Numbered from the stretch's first letter, positions 34,883 through 43,055 are shown. The stretch is 44,516 nt of DNA from Candidatus Rokuibacteriota bacterium (GCA_003220685.1 QHTE01000008.1:1-44516), one strand, 5' to 3'. A program made the numbers and translations. Notes: generated from the sequence alone by a model not told the origin.

Positions 34883-36131
34883 ATCTGCGGCGACCCGGCG
34901 TCACCAGGTCGCCGAACCGCTTCACCAGGGTCGCCTCGTCGAGCGCGCCGGCGTTGGCCAGGGCGCGGACCAGCTCGGGATCCTCGAGGTCCGCTCGGTT
35001 GAGTCGAATCATGTAGGCGGCGAGCATCTGGTATGCCTCCGACTCCACGTCCACGTGACGCACGCGGAATCGCCCGGTCTTCCCGTCGATCAGATCGCGG
35101 AACGGGACCGGCACGAAGGTATCGCCCTGCATCGTCACCATCGCGTCGGTGCCGCCCTCGACGAGAAACCGCGTCGCCCAGTAACCGAGACCTCGACAGT
35201 AGTGGATGTCGAAGCCTCCCGGCGGAGCGCACCGAAGCTCGTAGCCGATGTCCTTCGCGACGATGGTGATCGCGATTCCGCGTGCCCCCAGACTCGCCGC
35301 CACCCGTTCCTTGAGCAGACGCGAAAGCTCCAGCTCGGCCAGCCGGACATTTCCGTAAGGATCGCGCTCGACCCGGCTGAGTGTGTCCGGATCCAACCGC
35401 TCGATCAACCCCTCGGCGAGCAGCGCCACACCGTGCTCCCGTCCGAGGGCGCGCCGCTTGATGATCGCGCCTTCGAGGATATCGGCGATCTGGTCGAGGC
35501 TGACCGGGCCCGCGGGGAACTCCTCACCGATGACCGTCAGCGTCGCGCCCGCGGCACTGCCGATGCCGAGGGCGAGATGACCGGCGTGCCGACCCATGAT
35601 TGTGACGAAGAACCACTTGTCGGTCGTCGCCGCATCCTTCATGAGATTGCGCACGAGATCCTTGCCCACGTCGACCGCCGTCGTGAAGCCGAACGTCGGG
35701 ACCCCGGGCGGCAGCGGCAGGTCGTTGTCGATCGTCTTCGGCACGTGGGCGACCGCGAGCTTGCCATCCAGCACCCGCGCCACGGCCGCGGCGCCGGACG
35801 CGGTGTCGTCGCCGCCGATCGTCAGGAGGTACGAGGCCCCGAGGCGCCGCAAGGACTCCGCGACGTTCTGGAGCGTCTCGGCCGAGCGCGCCGGGTTCGC
35901 CCGCGAGGTCCGAAGCACCGAGCCGCCCTCGAAGTGGATCCGCGAGAGCGCGGCGATCTCGAGCTCCTCGACGTGGCTCGTGTCCTTCTTCATCAGCCAT
36001 TGGTAACCGTCGTGGCATCCGAGGACCACGAGTCCCCGATTGCGCGCCTCGATCGTGGCCGCCGCGATGACCGCATTGATGCCGGGCGCCGGCCCGCCCC
36101 CGACGAGGATCGCGAGCGCGCTGGCGCTCAC
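34866..36131 (-). CDS. pfp: 6-phosphofructokinase, pyrophosphate-dependent type by active-site residues
   Basis: A 421-residue PFKA-superfamily enzyme. The phosphoryl-donor loop reads GGDDT at 106-110, where ATP-type enzymes have GGDGS. The next catalytic segment is PKTIDND at 131-137, where ATP-type enzymes have PGTID. Asp109 and Lys132 in those two positions are the hallmark of the PPi-dependent type. The motif MGRHAG, used for fructose-6-phosphate, is also present. It phosphorylates fructose-6-P reversibly, serving glycolysis or gluconeogenesis. The start is GTG, overlapping the aldolase stop as GTGA, and the family opening LVGGGPAPGINAVIAAA follows. It ends overlapping the convergent DUF3299 gene. 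Confidence 0.9.
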   Translation of the reverse strand: MSASALAILVGGGPAPGINAVIAAATIEARNRGLVVLGCHDGYQWLMKKDTSHVEELEIAALSRIHFEGGSVLRTSRANPARSAETLQNVAESLRRLGASYLLTIGGDDTASGAAAVARVLDGKLAVAHVPKTIDNDLPLPPGVPTFGFTTAVDVGKDLVRNLMKDAATTDKWFFVTIMGRHAGHLALGIGSAAGATLTVIGEEFPAGPVSLDQIADILEGAIIKRRALGREHGVALLAEGLIERLDPDTLSRVERDPYGNVRLAELELSRLLKERVAASLGARGIAITIVAKDIGYELRCAPPGGFDIHYCRGLGYWATRFLVEGGTDAMVTMQGDTFVPVPFRDLIDGKTGRFRVRHVDVESEAYQMLAAYMIRLNRADLEDPELVRALANAGALDEATLVKRFGDLVTPGRRRFTLRP

Positions 36132-37102
36132 CGGCCGCTCCGCTCGAGCTCCGCCGTGTAGGCTCCCGTGCGCGCCGCGCTGTTACAGCGTGCGCGGTGG
36201 CGGAACGCGCGCTGCCCGTCGTCCACCCGCGTCGGATCGCCGCCCCACGCCGTCAGAGGCGCAGCCTGCAGTGCCCGCGCGAAGGAAAAGCTGAGAGGCC
36301 ACGGCGCCGCCTCTGGAAGACGGTTCATCGCATTGAGGTGGGCGGTCGCGAGCTCGTCCGACTGTCCACCCGAGAGGAACACGATCCCGGGCACCGCAGC
36401 GGGAACCGTCCGGCGCAGGCATCGTACGGTTGCCTGCGCCACGTCCTCCACCGGCGCCCGGCGCCCCGACACCGCGCCCGGCAACACCATGCTCGGTTTC
36501 AGGAGCATGCCCTCCAGCGCAACCTTGTGCTCCCACCGCGCGTGGAAGACGGTGTGCAGCGTGGCCTCGGTAACCTCGAAGCACCGCTCGATCGAGTGCC
36601 CGCCGTCCATCAGCACCTCGGGCTCGACGATCGGAACCATCTCCGCCTCCTGGCACAACGCGGCGTACCGCGCGAGCGCCTCCGCGTTGGCCTCGAGGGC
36701 TAATGGCGTCGGCGTGCGACCGTCGTCGCCGATCACGATCACCGCCCGCCACTTGGCGAAGCGCGCGCCGAGCTTCTTGTAGTCCGCCAGACGCTCGCTC
36801 CCGCGGTCGACCTTGATCCCCGGGATGATCCCCTCGTTGCGCAGCACGTCGACGAAGGGTCGTCCGTCGTCGGCTGTCTGGCGAATGGTCTCGTCGAACA
36901 GGATCACCCCGCTGATGAACTCGCCGATGCCCTTGGTCGTCAGGAGCATCTGCCGGTAGCGCCGGCGGTTCTCCTCATTGTTCACGATCCCGAGCGGCTC
37001 GAAGCGCCGACCAATCGTGGCGTGGCTCTCATCCGCGGCGAGGATCCCCTTACCGGGCGCAACCAGAGCCCGTGCCGTACCTTCCAGAGTCGTCGTCGCC
37101 AT
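36128..37102 (-). CDS. Class I fructose-1,6-bisphosphate aldolase with a missing loop
   Basis: A 324-residue Schiff-base aldolase of the animal/plant type. Catalytic residues are present: K98 in GIKVDRG, K117 in FAKWR, E160 in IVEPE and the Schiff-base K202 in LLKPSMV. Compared with the usual form, the segment between K98 and K117 is about 20 residues shorter, because KVDRG runs directly into SERLADYKKLGARFAKWR. That loop normally carries a PLAG-x-GE stretch. At the equivalent of Lys41 of muscle aldolase there is Arg. It cleaves FBP to DHAP and G3P. I chose the ATG with AAGGAGG 8 nt upstream; a GTG one codon earlier is possible. Coupled with the PPi-PFK downstream. Confidence 0.88.
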   Translation of the reverse strand: MATTTLEGTARALVAPGKGILAADESHATIGRRFEPLGIVNNEENRRRYRQMLLTTKGIGEFISGVILFDETIRQTADDGRPFVDVLRNEGIIPGIKVDRGSERLADYKKLGARFAKWRAVIVIGDDGRTPTPLALEANAEALARYAALCQEAEMVPIVEPEVLMDGGHSIERCFEVTEATLHTVFHARWEHKVALEGMLLKPSMVLPGAVSGRRAPVEDVAQATVRCLRRTVPAAVPGIVFLSGGQSDELATAHLNAMNRLPEAAPWPLSFSFARALQAAPLTAWGGDPTRVDDGQRAFRHRARCNSAARTGAYTAELERSGR

Positions 37103-37203
37103 CACCCGTACCTCCTTCCAGCGCCTCCAGAGTACCGAGTCACGCCAGTCCCTCCTAACTTGGAAGACATGCTCGGCCCCGGGCGAATGGCCCTTAGAAG
37201 CTC

Positions 37204-38112
37204 TCAGGCGTCACGCTGGACGACGTGCATGAGCACGCCGCCGAGCGCGCGGGGATGAGGAAAGCCGATCAACGCGCGACGCGAGCCCGGCCGCGCCTTG
37301 GTGTCGATCATCGGCAAGCCGGCGGCGGCCATGCCGCCGAGCAGCGCATCGGCATCGCGCGTCTTCACCGCGAAGTGGTGCAGGCCGCGGCCACGCGTGG
37401 CGACGTATCGCGCGATCGCCCCCTGGTCCTGCCGTGTGGTTCCCGCGCGGCCCTGATCGACGTGGCCGCTCTGTCGCGGATCGAAGTTGGCGAGGAATTC
37501 GAGCTCGCAATCTCCGATAGAGATGAAGGTGACGCGCAGGCCGCCCACCGGCTCCGGCGCGCGCGTGTGGTAGACGACGCCGTACTTGTCGGACGTGAAG
37601 CTTTCCAGAGCCATCGACACCTCGATGTCGGACTGGCGGCTTTCCACCGCGAAGCCGAGCTTTCCCGTGAACAGCGCTTCGTCTTCGCCGACGTCGGTGC
37701 TCGCGACTCCGATGTGGTCGAGACGTTCCACCGGGCCTCCGCCGCGTGGCGTGAGGGCGAGCCGCTCGGTGAGCAGGACGCGAACCCCGTTCAGCGCGTC
37801 ACGTGCGAGTCGGCGGATGCGTCGACCGCCGAGACCGACCTCGGCTGCCCCTTCGACCGGTCCCTCGGCCGCGTCGACATCGTCCACCTCAAGCGCAATG
37901 TGGTGAACGCCCGGCCTCGCTTCGCCCGCCACGAGCGGATGCGCCGGCGGAAACAGGGCAAGCGCGCTCCGGCCGAGCGCGAAGACCGGCACCGGCCCCG
38001 CCGGGCTCGACAGCTCGGCGCGCTGAAGACCGAAGTGACGCTCGAACACGTTGGCCGCGGTGGCCGGGTCGCTCGAGACGAGCGCCACGTACGCGATGTG
38101 GTCGGCCAGCAT
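37204..38112 (-). CDS. Two-domain VOC-family protein
   Basis: A 302-residue protein with two glyoxalase/VOC modules, each in paired beta-alpha-beta units: DHIAYVALVSSDPATAANVF and GVHHIALEVDDVDAAE, then LDHIGVASTDVGEDEALFTG and a later GLHHFAVKTRDADALLGG. The Asp/His residues at those positions are the metal ligands of the fold. Possible roles are extradiol cleavage, epimerisation or isomerisation; a 4-hydroxyphenylpyruvate-dioxygenase-like layout is suggested by length but the family is too broad to choose. The ATG lies 2 nt after the stop of the class II aldolase gene, so the two are co-transcribed. A GTG overlapping that stop as GTGA is an alternative. Confidence 0.8.
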   Translation of the reverse strand: MLADHIAYVALVSSDPATAANVFERHFGLQRAELSSPAGPVPVFALGRSALALFPPAHPLVAGEARPGVHHIALEVDDVDAAEGPVEGAAEVGLGGRRIRRLARDALNGVRVLLTERLALTPRGGGPVERLDHIGVASTDVGEDEALFTGKLGFAVESRQSDIEVSMALESFTSDKYGVVYHTRAPEPVGGLRVTFISIGDCELEFLANFDPRQSGHVDQGRAGTTRQDQGAIARYVATRGRGLHHFAVKTRDADALLGGMAAAGLPMIDTKARPGSRRALIGFPHPRALGGVLMHVVQRDA

Positions 38113-38114
38113 CG

Positions 38115-38924
38115 TCACGTGCGATACGACGTGCCGTCCAGGCGCTCGAGCTGGCGCAACAGAGCGGGCCACTCTTTGCCGGTCTCGATGAAGCCGCCGG
38201 GGCCGTACATCTTGAGACCCTGCTCGATGGTCTTGGCTTGCGTGGCCTCGGAGAGCGGCTGGAGCTCACTGCCACCCGACAGCGCGTCGATCTGGATGCG
38301 GCACGCGGTCTCGATGCGATACATCCACACGAACGCCTCGCCGACGGTCTTGCCGACGGTCATCAATCCGTGATTGCGCAGGATCAGGATGCGCTTGTCA
38401 GCGAGATCGCGGACGATCCGGGGCCGCTCGCCGGTGTCGAACGCCGCGCCCTCGAAGTCGTGGTAGGCGAGCCAGCCCATCAGCGTCAGCGCCTTCTGCG
38501 TCACCGGCAGCAGTCCGTGCTTCTGCGTCGCGACCGCTGTGCCGAAGCGACTGTGGGTATGGATGACCCAGTTGAGATCGGGCGACGACAAGTGAATGGC
38601 GCTGTGGATCACGAATCCGGCGGGATTCGACGAATAGTCTGAGTCGCTCAGGATGTTGCCGTCCTTGTCGAGCTTGATGAGCGACGACGCCGTGATCTCG
38701 TCAAAGAGCATCCCGAACGGATTGAGCAAGAAGTGTTCGGTCCCGGGAATGCGGGCCGAGAAGTGCGTGTTGTTGAGGTCGGTCCAGCCATAGATGACGG
38801 CCAGCCGATACGCGGCAGCCAAATCTACCCGCGTCCGCCACTCCTCGGCCGACATCGCGGCCGGCGGCGCTGCAGCTGCTCGCGACTTTCGGCTCTTTCG
38901 CAGGACGACTTCGTCGATGGCCAT
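38115..38924 (-). CDS. Class II aldolase/adducin-family protein
   Basis: A 269-residue protein of the class II aldolase/adducin fold. The zinc ligands HTH (residues 122-124) and the H in RNHGLM (185) are present. The position that carries the catalytic Glu in fuculose-phosphate aldolase is in NPAGFVIHSAIH, where it is a small residue, so it may be an adducin-like or epimerase-type relative rather than a true retro-aldolase. AAGGGAGG precedes the ATG. The VOC gene follows immediately, hinting at a shared pathway. Confidence 0.88.
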   Translation of the reverse strand: MAIDEVVLRKSRKSRAAAAPPAAMSAEEWRTRVDLAAAYRLAVIYGWTDLNNTHFSARIPGTEHFLLNPFGMLFDEITASSLIKLDKDGNILSDSDYSSNPAGFVIHSAIHLSSPDLNWVIHTHSRFGTAVATQKHGLLPVTQKALTLMGWLAYHDFEGAAFDTGERPRIVRDLADKRILILRNHGLMTVGKTVGEAFVWMYRIETACRIQIDALSGGSELQPLSEATQAKTIEQGLKMYGPGGFIETGKEWPALLRQLERLDGTSYRT

Positions 38925-39060
38925 CGAGGCCTCCCTTCAGAGCGGTGTCGCCCATTCTCGCACGCCGTGGCAAACGCGACGGCACCTAAACCTTCCGGCG
39001 GCAGCCATCCTCCGTTTACCGTCGAGAAAGCGTGCAGCTCGCCCATAGTGGGCGGCCTGA

Positions 39061-39444
39061 CGCTGTCACCATCCTGGGAGACCTCCCGATGCGTCTCCAG
39101 CCGGCATCGGCCTCTTCACGTTCATCGGCATCGTGACGCCCGGTGTCGGCTGGTTCCTCTATGTGTTCTTGATCCCCTTCTGGTCGATGTTTCCCCTGCT
39201 GCTCATCGGGCCGACACCGACGCTCGTTCTGGTCGCGGCATACCTGATCGGCTATCCGCTGGCCAAGCTGCGCCTCGCGCACACGGCGTGGTACCAGAAG
39301 GCGGCCGTCGACCTGAAGACGAAGGGCACCGCAACGCTCGGCGGCTTCGCCGTCGTCTCGGGCGGCGGTGGTGGCTTCTCCTCGGGAGGCGGCTTCTCGG
39401 GCGGCGGCGGCAGCTCCGGCGGCGGCGCCTCGGGCAGCTGGTGA
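39061..39444 (+). pseudogene. C-terminal remnant of a TPM-domain (YgcG-like) membrane protein
   Basis: The frame opens after a TGA at 39058 and encodes two membrane helices (IGLFTFIGIVTPGVGWFLYV and a following WSMFPLLLIG-type stretch). A cytosolic segment follows, then a glycine/serine-rich tail GGGFSGGGGSSGGGASGSW. This tail is the signature end of YgcG/TPM-domain proteins. The N-terminal TPM domain, normally over 150 residues, is absent, and upstream DNA to the adducin gene shows no trace of it. A GTG at 39133 could start a short product, but with no ribosome site. The gene stop is 5 nt before the stop of the convergent barrel gene. Confidence 0.55.
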
Positions 39445-39449
39445 GGCGC

Positions 39450-40229
39450 CTAGAACTCCTTCACGAAACCCCCGAGGATGGTGTACTCCGCGGTCCTGGC
39501 GCGCGTGAGCGGCAGCTCGACGCCGAGTCGCAGTGTCGTCCCCGGCAGGAGCTTTGCGTTGAAGCCGGGCACGATGGTGACGCGTGTCTTTCCGCGCAGC
39601 TCGTCGTCGGGCGCGGCGCGGGTCCGCGTGACGGTCACCAGCTCCACGAGCGGCGCGAACCAGCGGGTCACGCGCCAGCCGCCAGCGGCCGAAGCCGTCA
39701 GCTCCTGCTCGTTGGGTCCCGGGACGTTCGCGTTAAGGTTGAACTCGTACGCAACCGAGGCGAGGAGGTCGAAGTCGCCGAGCGCGATGCCGCCGCTGAC
39801 GAAGGGCTCGATCTCCGCCTCGCCGCCGAGCCCACGACGTTCCGAGCCCGACGGGAGGCGCCCTTCTACCCCGACAGCGACCTGCGAGAGCCAGTCCAAT
39901 GACTGCCAGACGGCCACTTTGGTTTCTAGACGGAGGTCGCCCACACCACCCCGTGATGCGCCGTCGTCCGGATCATTGAAGACCAGCGGCACTTCCAGCT
40001 CGACCTGCCAGCGCGGCAAGATCGGCAGCTCGATGGCCCCCGCCGCCTCGGTCGTGCGGCCCTCGCCGCTTTTCGCGTGCTCTACGCTAACCTCGAGCTC
40101 ACGCTCGATGACGGGCCGGCGCGTGCGCAGCGGATAGAAGAACGAGACGTTCTGATAGTCGTTTTGCGCGTGCGCGGGACGCGCCGCGAGCAGCGCCGGC
40201 ACCGCGAGCAACAGCACAACAAGTTTCAC
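39450..40229 (-). CDS. Outer-membrane beta-barrel protein, MetA-phenol-degradation/transporter-like
   Basis: A 259-residue exported protein with a Sec signal (MKLVVLLLAVPALLAARPAHA/QND) and alternating amphipathic strands. It ends in aromatic F (GGFVKEF), the usual C-terminal signal for BAM-dependent barrel assembly. The strand pattern and length resemble PF13557-type proteins. The start is GTG with AGAGGA upstream. It lies in the same direction as cupredoxin and HemP, about 90 bp after HemP, so it could serve as the operon's outer-membrane pore or sensor. No TonB box is visible, so a direct siderophore receptor role is not supported. Confidence 0.7.
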   Translation of the reverse strand: MKLVVLLLAVPALLAARPAHAQNDYQNVSFFYPLRTRRPVIERELEVSVEHAKSGEGRTTEAAGAIELPILPRWQVELEVPLVFNDPDDGASRGGVGDLRLETKVAVWQSLDWLSQVAVGVEGRLPSGSERRGLGGEAEIEPFVSGGIALGDFDLLASVAYEFNLNANVPGPNEQELTASAAGGWRVTRWFAPLVELVTVTRTRAAPDDELRGKTRVTIVPGFNAKLLPGTTLRLGVELPLTRARTAEYTILGGFVKEF

Positions 40230-40317
40230 GGTAGTCCTCTAGCTGCTCCCGGTGATGGGAGTCTGTTCACAGGTCGCTGGCTGGCGGCGGGCGCCCCGGG
40301 CGCCCTCGGCGGGCTGG

Positions 40318-40482
40318 CTACTTGGTCAGAAGGAGCTTGTCCGCACGCGTGATGCGCAGGCGATATTCCTCCCGGCCGTGCTTGACGATCACTTCACCCC
40401 GCGTGCCGAACAGCTCCTCGGTTCGCACGACGCGAGGGCGGTCAACCGGCCTCACCTCCGGCGTCGGCGCGCTGTCATCCAT
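40318..40482 (-). CDS. hemP: HemP/HmuP-family hemin uptake protein
   Basis: A 54-residue protein. The end RGEVIVKHGREEYRLRITRA followed by DKLLLTK, after an RTEELFG stretch, matches the family pattern. HemP proteins bind DNA or assist haem uptake regulation. Its ATG follows the cupredoxin stop by 1 nt, so it is co-translated. Too short for standard gene callers in many settings but clearly conserved. The N-terminal 20 residues are variable. Confidence 0.82.
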   Translation of the reverse strand: MDDSAPTPEVRPVDRPRVVRTEELFGTRGEVIVKHGREEYRLRITRADKLLLTK

Positions 40483-40483
40483 A

Positions 40484-40831
40484 TCACTCGGCGACGATCT
40501 TCACCTGCGCCGCGTGGTTGAAGTCGTCGACGAACACGTATGTGCCCGGCGTTAGCGCGCGGACGCGGATGTTCACGATCTTGCCGGCGGGCACGACCTT
40601 CTCGATGCGGAGATCCTTGTTCTCGACCTCGATCGCCTTTTTCGGATCGTTGTTGGTGACGACGAGCACGAACGGCTGGCCGGCCTTGACCTTGATCTCG
40701 GCGGGGTCGAACGTCTGGTTCGCTGCCGTCAGCGGCACCTCGGCGGGCTTGTCGGCAGCGGCGGCCACAACGGTGGAGAGCCCGGCCAGCGTGACCGCGA
40801 ACAGCAAAGAGCGCGTGACGAGCCGTTTCAT
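40484..40831 (-). CDS. Periplasmic cupredoxin-like protein (EfeO-type domain)
   Basis: A 115-residue protein with a Sec signal (residues about 7-24, cleavage near AAAA/DKP) and a cupredoxin fold. Features are the FDPAEIKVKAGQPFVLVVTN segment, IEVENKDLRIEKVVPAGK and the close TPGTYVFVDDFNHAAQV. The pattern resembles the cupredoxin partner of EfeO/FTR1 iron systems. Likely metal ligands in the mature part include the His in FNHAAQ. GGGGAGG precedes the ATG. It is the first gene of the cupredoxin-HemP-barrel operon. No FTR1 permease is present, which is unusual for the type. Confidence 0.75.
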   Translation of the reverse strand: MKRLVTRSLLFAVTLAGLSTVVAAAADKPAEVPLTAANQTFDPAEIKVKAGQPFVLVVTNNDPKKAIEVENKDLRIEKVVPAGKIVNIRVRALTPGTYVFVDDFNHAAQVKIVAE

Positions 40832-40865
40832 AGCGGCCTCCCCTGTCTGTGATAGGTGCGACGGG

Positions 40866-40883
40866 AATTAGGTCTACCTAATT
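40866..40883 (-). promoter_or_regulatory. Perfect 18-bp palindromic operator, DtxR/MntR-like candidate
   Basis: AATTAGGT, a 2-nt spacer CT and ACCTAATT form an exact inverted repeat. The TTAGG...CCTAA core resembles half-sites of DtxR/IdeR-type iron or manganese repressors rather than the Fur GATAAT repeats. It lies about 35 bp before the cupredoxin start and covers the -10 region. Confidence 0.55.
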
Positions 40884-40899
40884 TTCAGAATACTGTCAA
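40871..40899 (-). promoter_or_regulatory. Promoter of the cupredoxin-HemP-barrel operon
   Basis: A perfect TTGACA (40894-40899) is followed after 17 nt by TAGACC (40871-40876), a weak -10 lying inside the palindrome. A regulator bound to the palindrome would block RNA polymerase. This is an AT-rich stretch that stands out locally. Confidence 0.5.
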
Positions 40900-40991
40900 C
40901 ATAATCTCCCGTGACGTATTCCTTCCGCCGTGCAGCGCGCCCGGTACTGGACGCGTCACGAACGCCCGTTCTCGGTGGTCGCGGCGGCCGC

Positions 40992-40997
40992 TATACT
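40992..40997 (+). promoter_or_regulatory. -10 TATACT of the DinB-like gene
   Basis: TATACT matches consensus at five of six positions, 39 nt before the ATG at 41037. The -35 region is poor (TTCTCG at 17-nt spacing). A GGAGGGAG lies between. Confidence 0.35.
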
Positions 40998-41036
40998 CGT
41001 TCCCTCGCAATATCCATCGGCCCAGCGGAGGGAGAC

Positions 41037-41468
41037 ATGGCGGCAACCGTTCGAGACGCGATTCGTGAGCTCCTCGAGCAGACGATGACGACGATCGACA
41101 CCTTGCTCGCGGCGACTGATCGTGAGCTGCCGATGGCCTCGTCGCACGCTTGCGCCCAGGGGAAGGATGTCTGGACACTGCTGACGAATGACATCGACCA
41201 CGAAAAGATCCATACGGGCCAGGTTCTCGAGGGACGTTACGAGTCCCGGATCACCGCATCGCCGATGGACCGGCTCGTCGCCGAATGGCTTGCGGAGAGG
41301 GCGCGGTTCATCGGCTCACTGGTTGGACTGACCGACGAGCGGTTCAACAGCGAGACGGCTCCCGGCCAGTGGACGTACCGCGTCATCGCCAAGCACGTGC
41401 TGAGGCTCGAGCAGCAATCCCTGCAAACGATTGCTGATGACCGAGCGGCCAGAGAACAACTCCGCTAG
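41037..41468 (+). CDS. DinB-like four-helix protein
   Basis: A 143-residue protein resembling the DinB/DUF664-type superfamily. Candidate metal-site histidines lie in DIDHEKIHTGQ and in AKHVLRLEQ. The helical pattern and size are typical, and most relatives act in thiol or metal chemistry. GGAGGGAG precedes the ATG. The stop shares the bases CTAG with the stop of the convergent binding-protein gene. No neighbour explains its role. Confidence 0.65.
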   Translation: MAATVRDAIRELLEQTMTTIDTLLAATDRELPMASSHACAQGKDVWTLLTNDIDHEKIHTGQVLEGRYESRITASPMDRLVAEWLAERARFIGSLVGLTDERFNSETAPGQWTYRVIAKHVLRLEQQSLQTIADDRAAREQLR

Positions 41469-43018
41469 GGGCGCCTTCCGCTCATGGTCGCCTTGAGCCT
41501 GACCTCCTCATAGGGCCCGCTCCACAGATAGCTGCCCATGAGCCCCAGACCGGGCTCGGCGACGCGCGGGCCGTACCCGACCAGGCTCGCGATGTCCCAG
41601 ATCGGGGCGAACATCGCGCGCTCGTGCATCATCTGCTGGATGCGGTGCAACGTCCCCTCGCGGCGCTTGCGGTCGCGTTCGGTCGCTTGCTCCTGAATGA
41701 GCCCCTCGATGTCCGGGTAGCTGCCGTACGCGTAGAGGCCGCCGGCAGATACGAACGAGTCGATGCGGGTCGCGGCATTCCCGTACGCGGCGCTCGCCAC
41801 GTACACCAGAGGCCGCAGCTTCTTCTCGCGGAGCTGGTTGAAATAGGCGGCGCGCTCGAGGACGCGCATGCGGGTGCGGATGCCGACGGCGGCGAGGTAG
41901 TTCGCGATGGCTTCGGTCTGCTCGGCGAACCCGGTGTCGGTCCACAGCTCGGCCTCGAGCCCGCGCGGGTATCCGGCCTCGGCCAGAAGCTGCCGCGCCT
42001 TCGCCGCGTCGTATGGATAAGGCGGAGCCGCCCACGAGAATTCGAAGTCGCGCGGGATGATGCTGCCCGTCATCCGCGAGAAGCCGAGGGTCAGCGACTC
42101 GTTGATGGCCTGGCGGTCGATGGCGTGGTTGACGGCCAGTCGCACGCGCCGGTCGGCCCACGGTGACTTCGGGTCCCATTGCTCCGTGAAGAGGAGCCAC
42201 TGCTCGCCGTAGAAGCGCACGGGCTTGAGCGTGAGGCCTGCCGTGCGCCGGACGTCCTCCGCGACCGCCCCGCGGAAGGTGTATCCGACGTCGATCTCTC
42301 CCCGCTTCAGCATCGTCGCGCGCGTGACCTCGTCCGACACGGCCTTGAGGACCAGCCGCTTGACGCTCGGGATCTTGCGCCAGTACTGCTCATTGGCCTC
42401 GACGATCAGCTCCACGCCCGGCGCGAACGAGACGAACCGGTACGGACCCGCCCCGACCGGCGCCTTCTTGAAGCCCTCGTCGCCGACCTTCTCGACGTAC
42501 CGGCGCGGGACGATCCACGCAGCGCCCGTGGCGGGTGTCGCGTAGAAGGTGAGGAAATCCGGCCAGGGCTCCTTGAGCTGGAAGCGCACACGGTGCGGGT
42601 CGACCACCTGAACCTGCCTGACCTTGTCCTTCAGGATCTTCGCCGACGCGCCGCGGTAGCGTTCGAAGCTGAACTTCACGTCGTCTGCGGTCACCGGGTC
42701 GCCGTTGTGGAATTTCACACCCCGCCGCAGCACGAACTCGTAGACGAGGCCGTCCGGCGAAACGCTCCAGGACTCGGCCAGGCAAGGCGCCATCGGATTG
42801 CCCGGCAGCGGCTTCACGAGGGCGTCGTGGAGCGCGTAGTACACCATGAACGGAATGAGGATGCCGGTGGCATCGGCCGGGTCGAACCACGCCGGCGGCA
42901 GCGAGACCGAGACGCCCCACGTGACCTGGCCCGCCGGCGCCTCGGCCCGGGCCGGCAGCACGGCAACGAGGAGCAGCGCGACGAGGACGAGCGAAATGCG
43001 ACCGAGTGATCTCTTCAT
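41465..43018 (-). CDS. Orphan peptide/nickel-type ABC substrate-binding protein (SBP_bac_5)
   Basis: A 517-residue periplasmic protein with a Sec signal (residues about 6-25, cleavage near ARA/EAP) unlike the Tat signal of its relative near 10 kb. Family landmarks are LRRGVKFHNGDPVTADDVKF, the LKEPWPDFLTFYATPATGAA segment and DRRVRLAVNHAIDRQAINES. No permease or ATPase lies beside it, so it must use another system. TTGACA-N18-TACAGG is placed so that transcription would begin at about the ATG. Its stop is embedded in the CTAG shared with the DinB gene. Cargo unknown. Confidence 0.9.
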   Translation of the reverse strand: MKRSLGRISLVLVALLLVAVLPARAEAPAGQVTWGVSVSLPPAWFDPADATGILIPFMVYYALHDALVKPLPGNPMAPCLAESWSVSPDGLVYEFVLRRGVKFHNGDPVTADDVKFSFERYRGASAKILKDKVRQVQVVDPHRVRFQLKEPWPDFLTFYATPATGAAWIVPRRYVEKVGDEGFKKAPVGAGPYRFVSFAPGVELIVEANEQYWRKIPSVKRLVLKAVSDEVTRATMLKRGEIDVGYTFRGAVAEDVRRTAGLTLKPVRFYGEQWLLFTEQWDPKSPWADRRVRLAVNHAIDRQAINESLTLGFSRMTGSIIPRDFEFSWAAPPYPYDAAKARQLLAEAGYPRGLEAELWTDTGFAEQTEAIANYLAAVGIRTRMRVLERAAYFNQLREKKLRPLVYVASAAYGNAATRIDSFVSAGGLYAYGSYPDIEGLIQEQATERDRKRREGTLHRIQQMMHERAMFAPIWDIASLVGYGPRVAEPGLGLMGSYLWSGPYEEVRLKATMSGRRP

Positions 43019-43025
43019 GGTGCCC

Positions 43026-43055
43026 CCTGTATCAGCACCGCGGCCGGCGTGTCAA
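43026..43055 (-). promoter_or_regulatory. Leaderless-type promoter of the orphan binding-protein gene
   Basis: TTGACA (43050-43055), 18 nt and TACAGG (43026-43031), then GGGCACC and the ATG. The best-formed -35/-10 pair in the leaderless group. The run AGGGGG overlapping the -10 end is a weak Shine-Dalgarno at most. Confidence 0.5.

Noticed and set aside
39355..39441. Glycine/serine repeat as an adhesin or low-complexity surface protein
   Set aside because: The tail plus preceding helices match the end of YgcG/TPM proteins, which explains it better.
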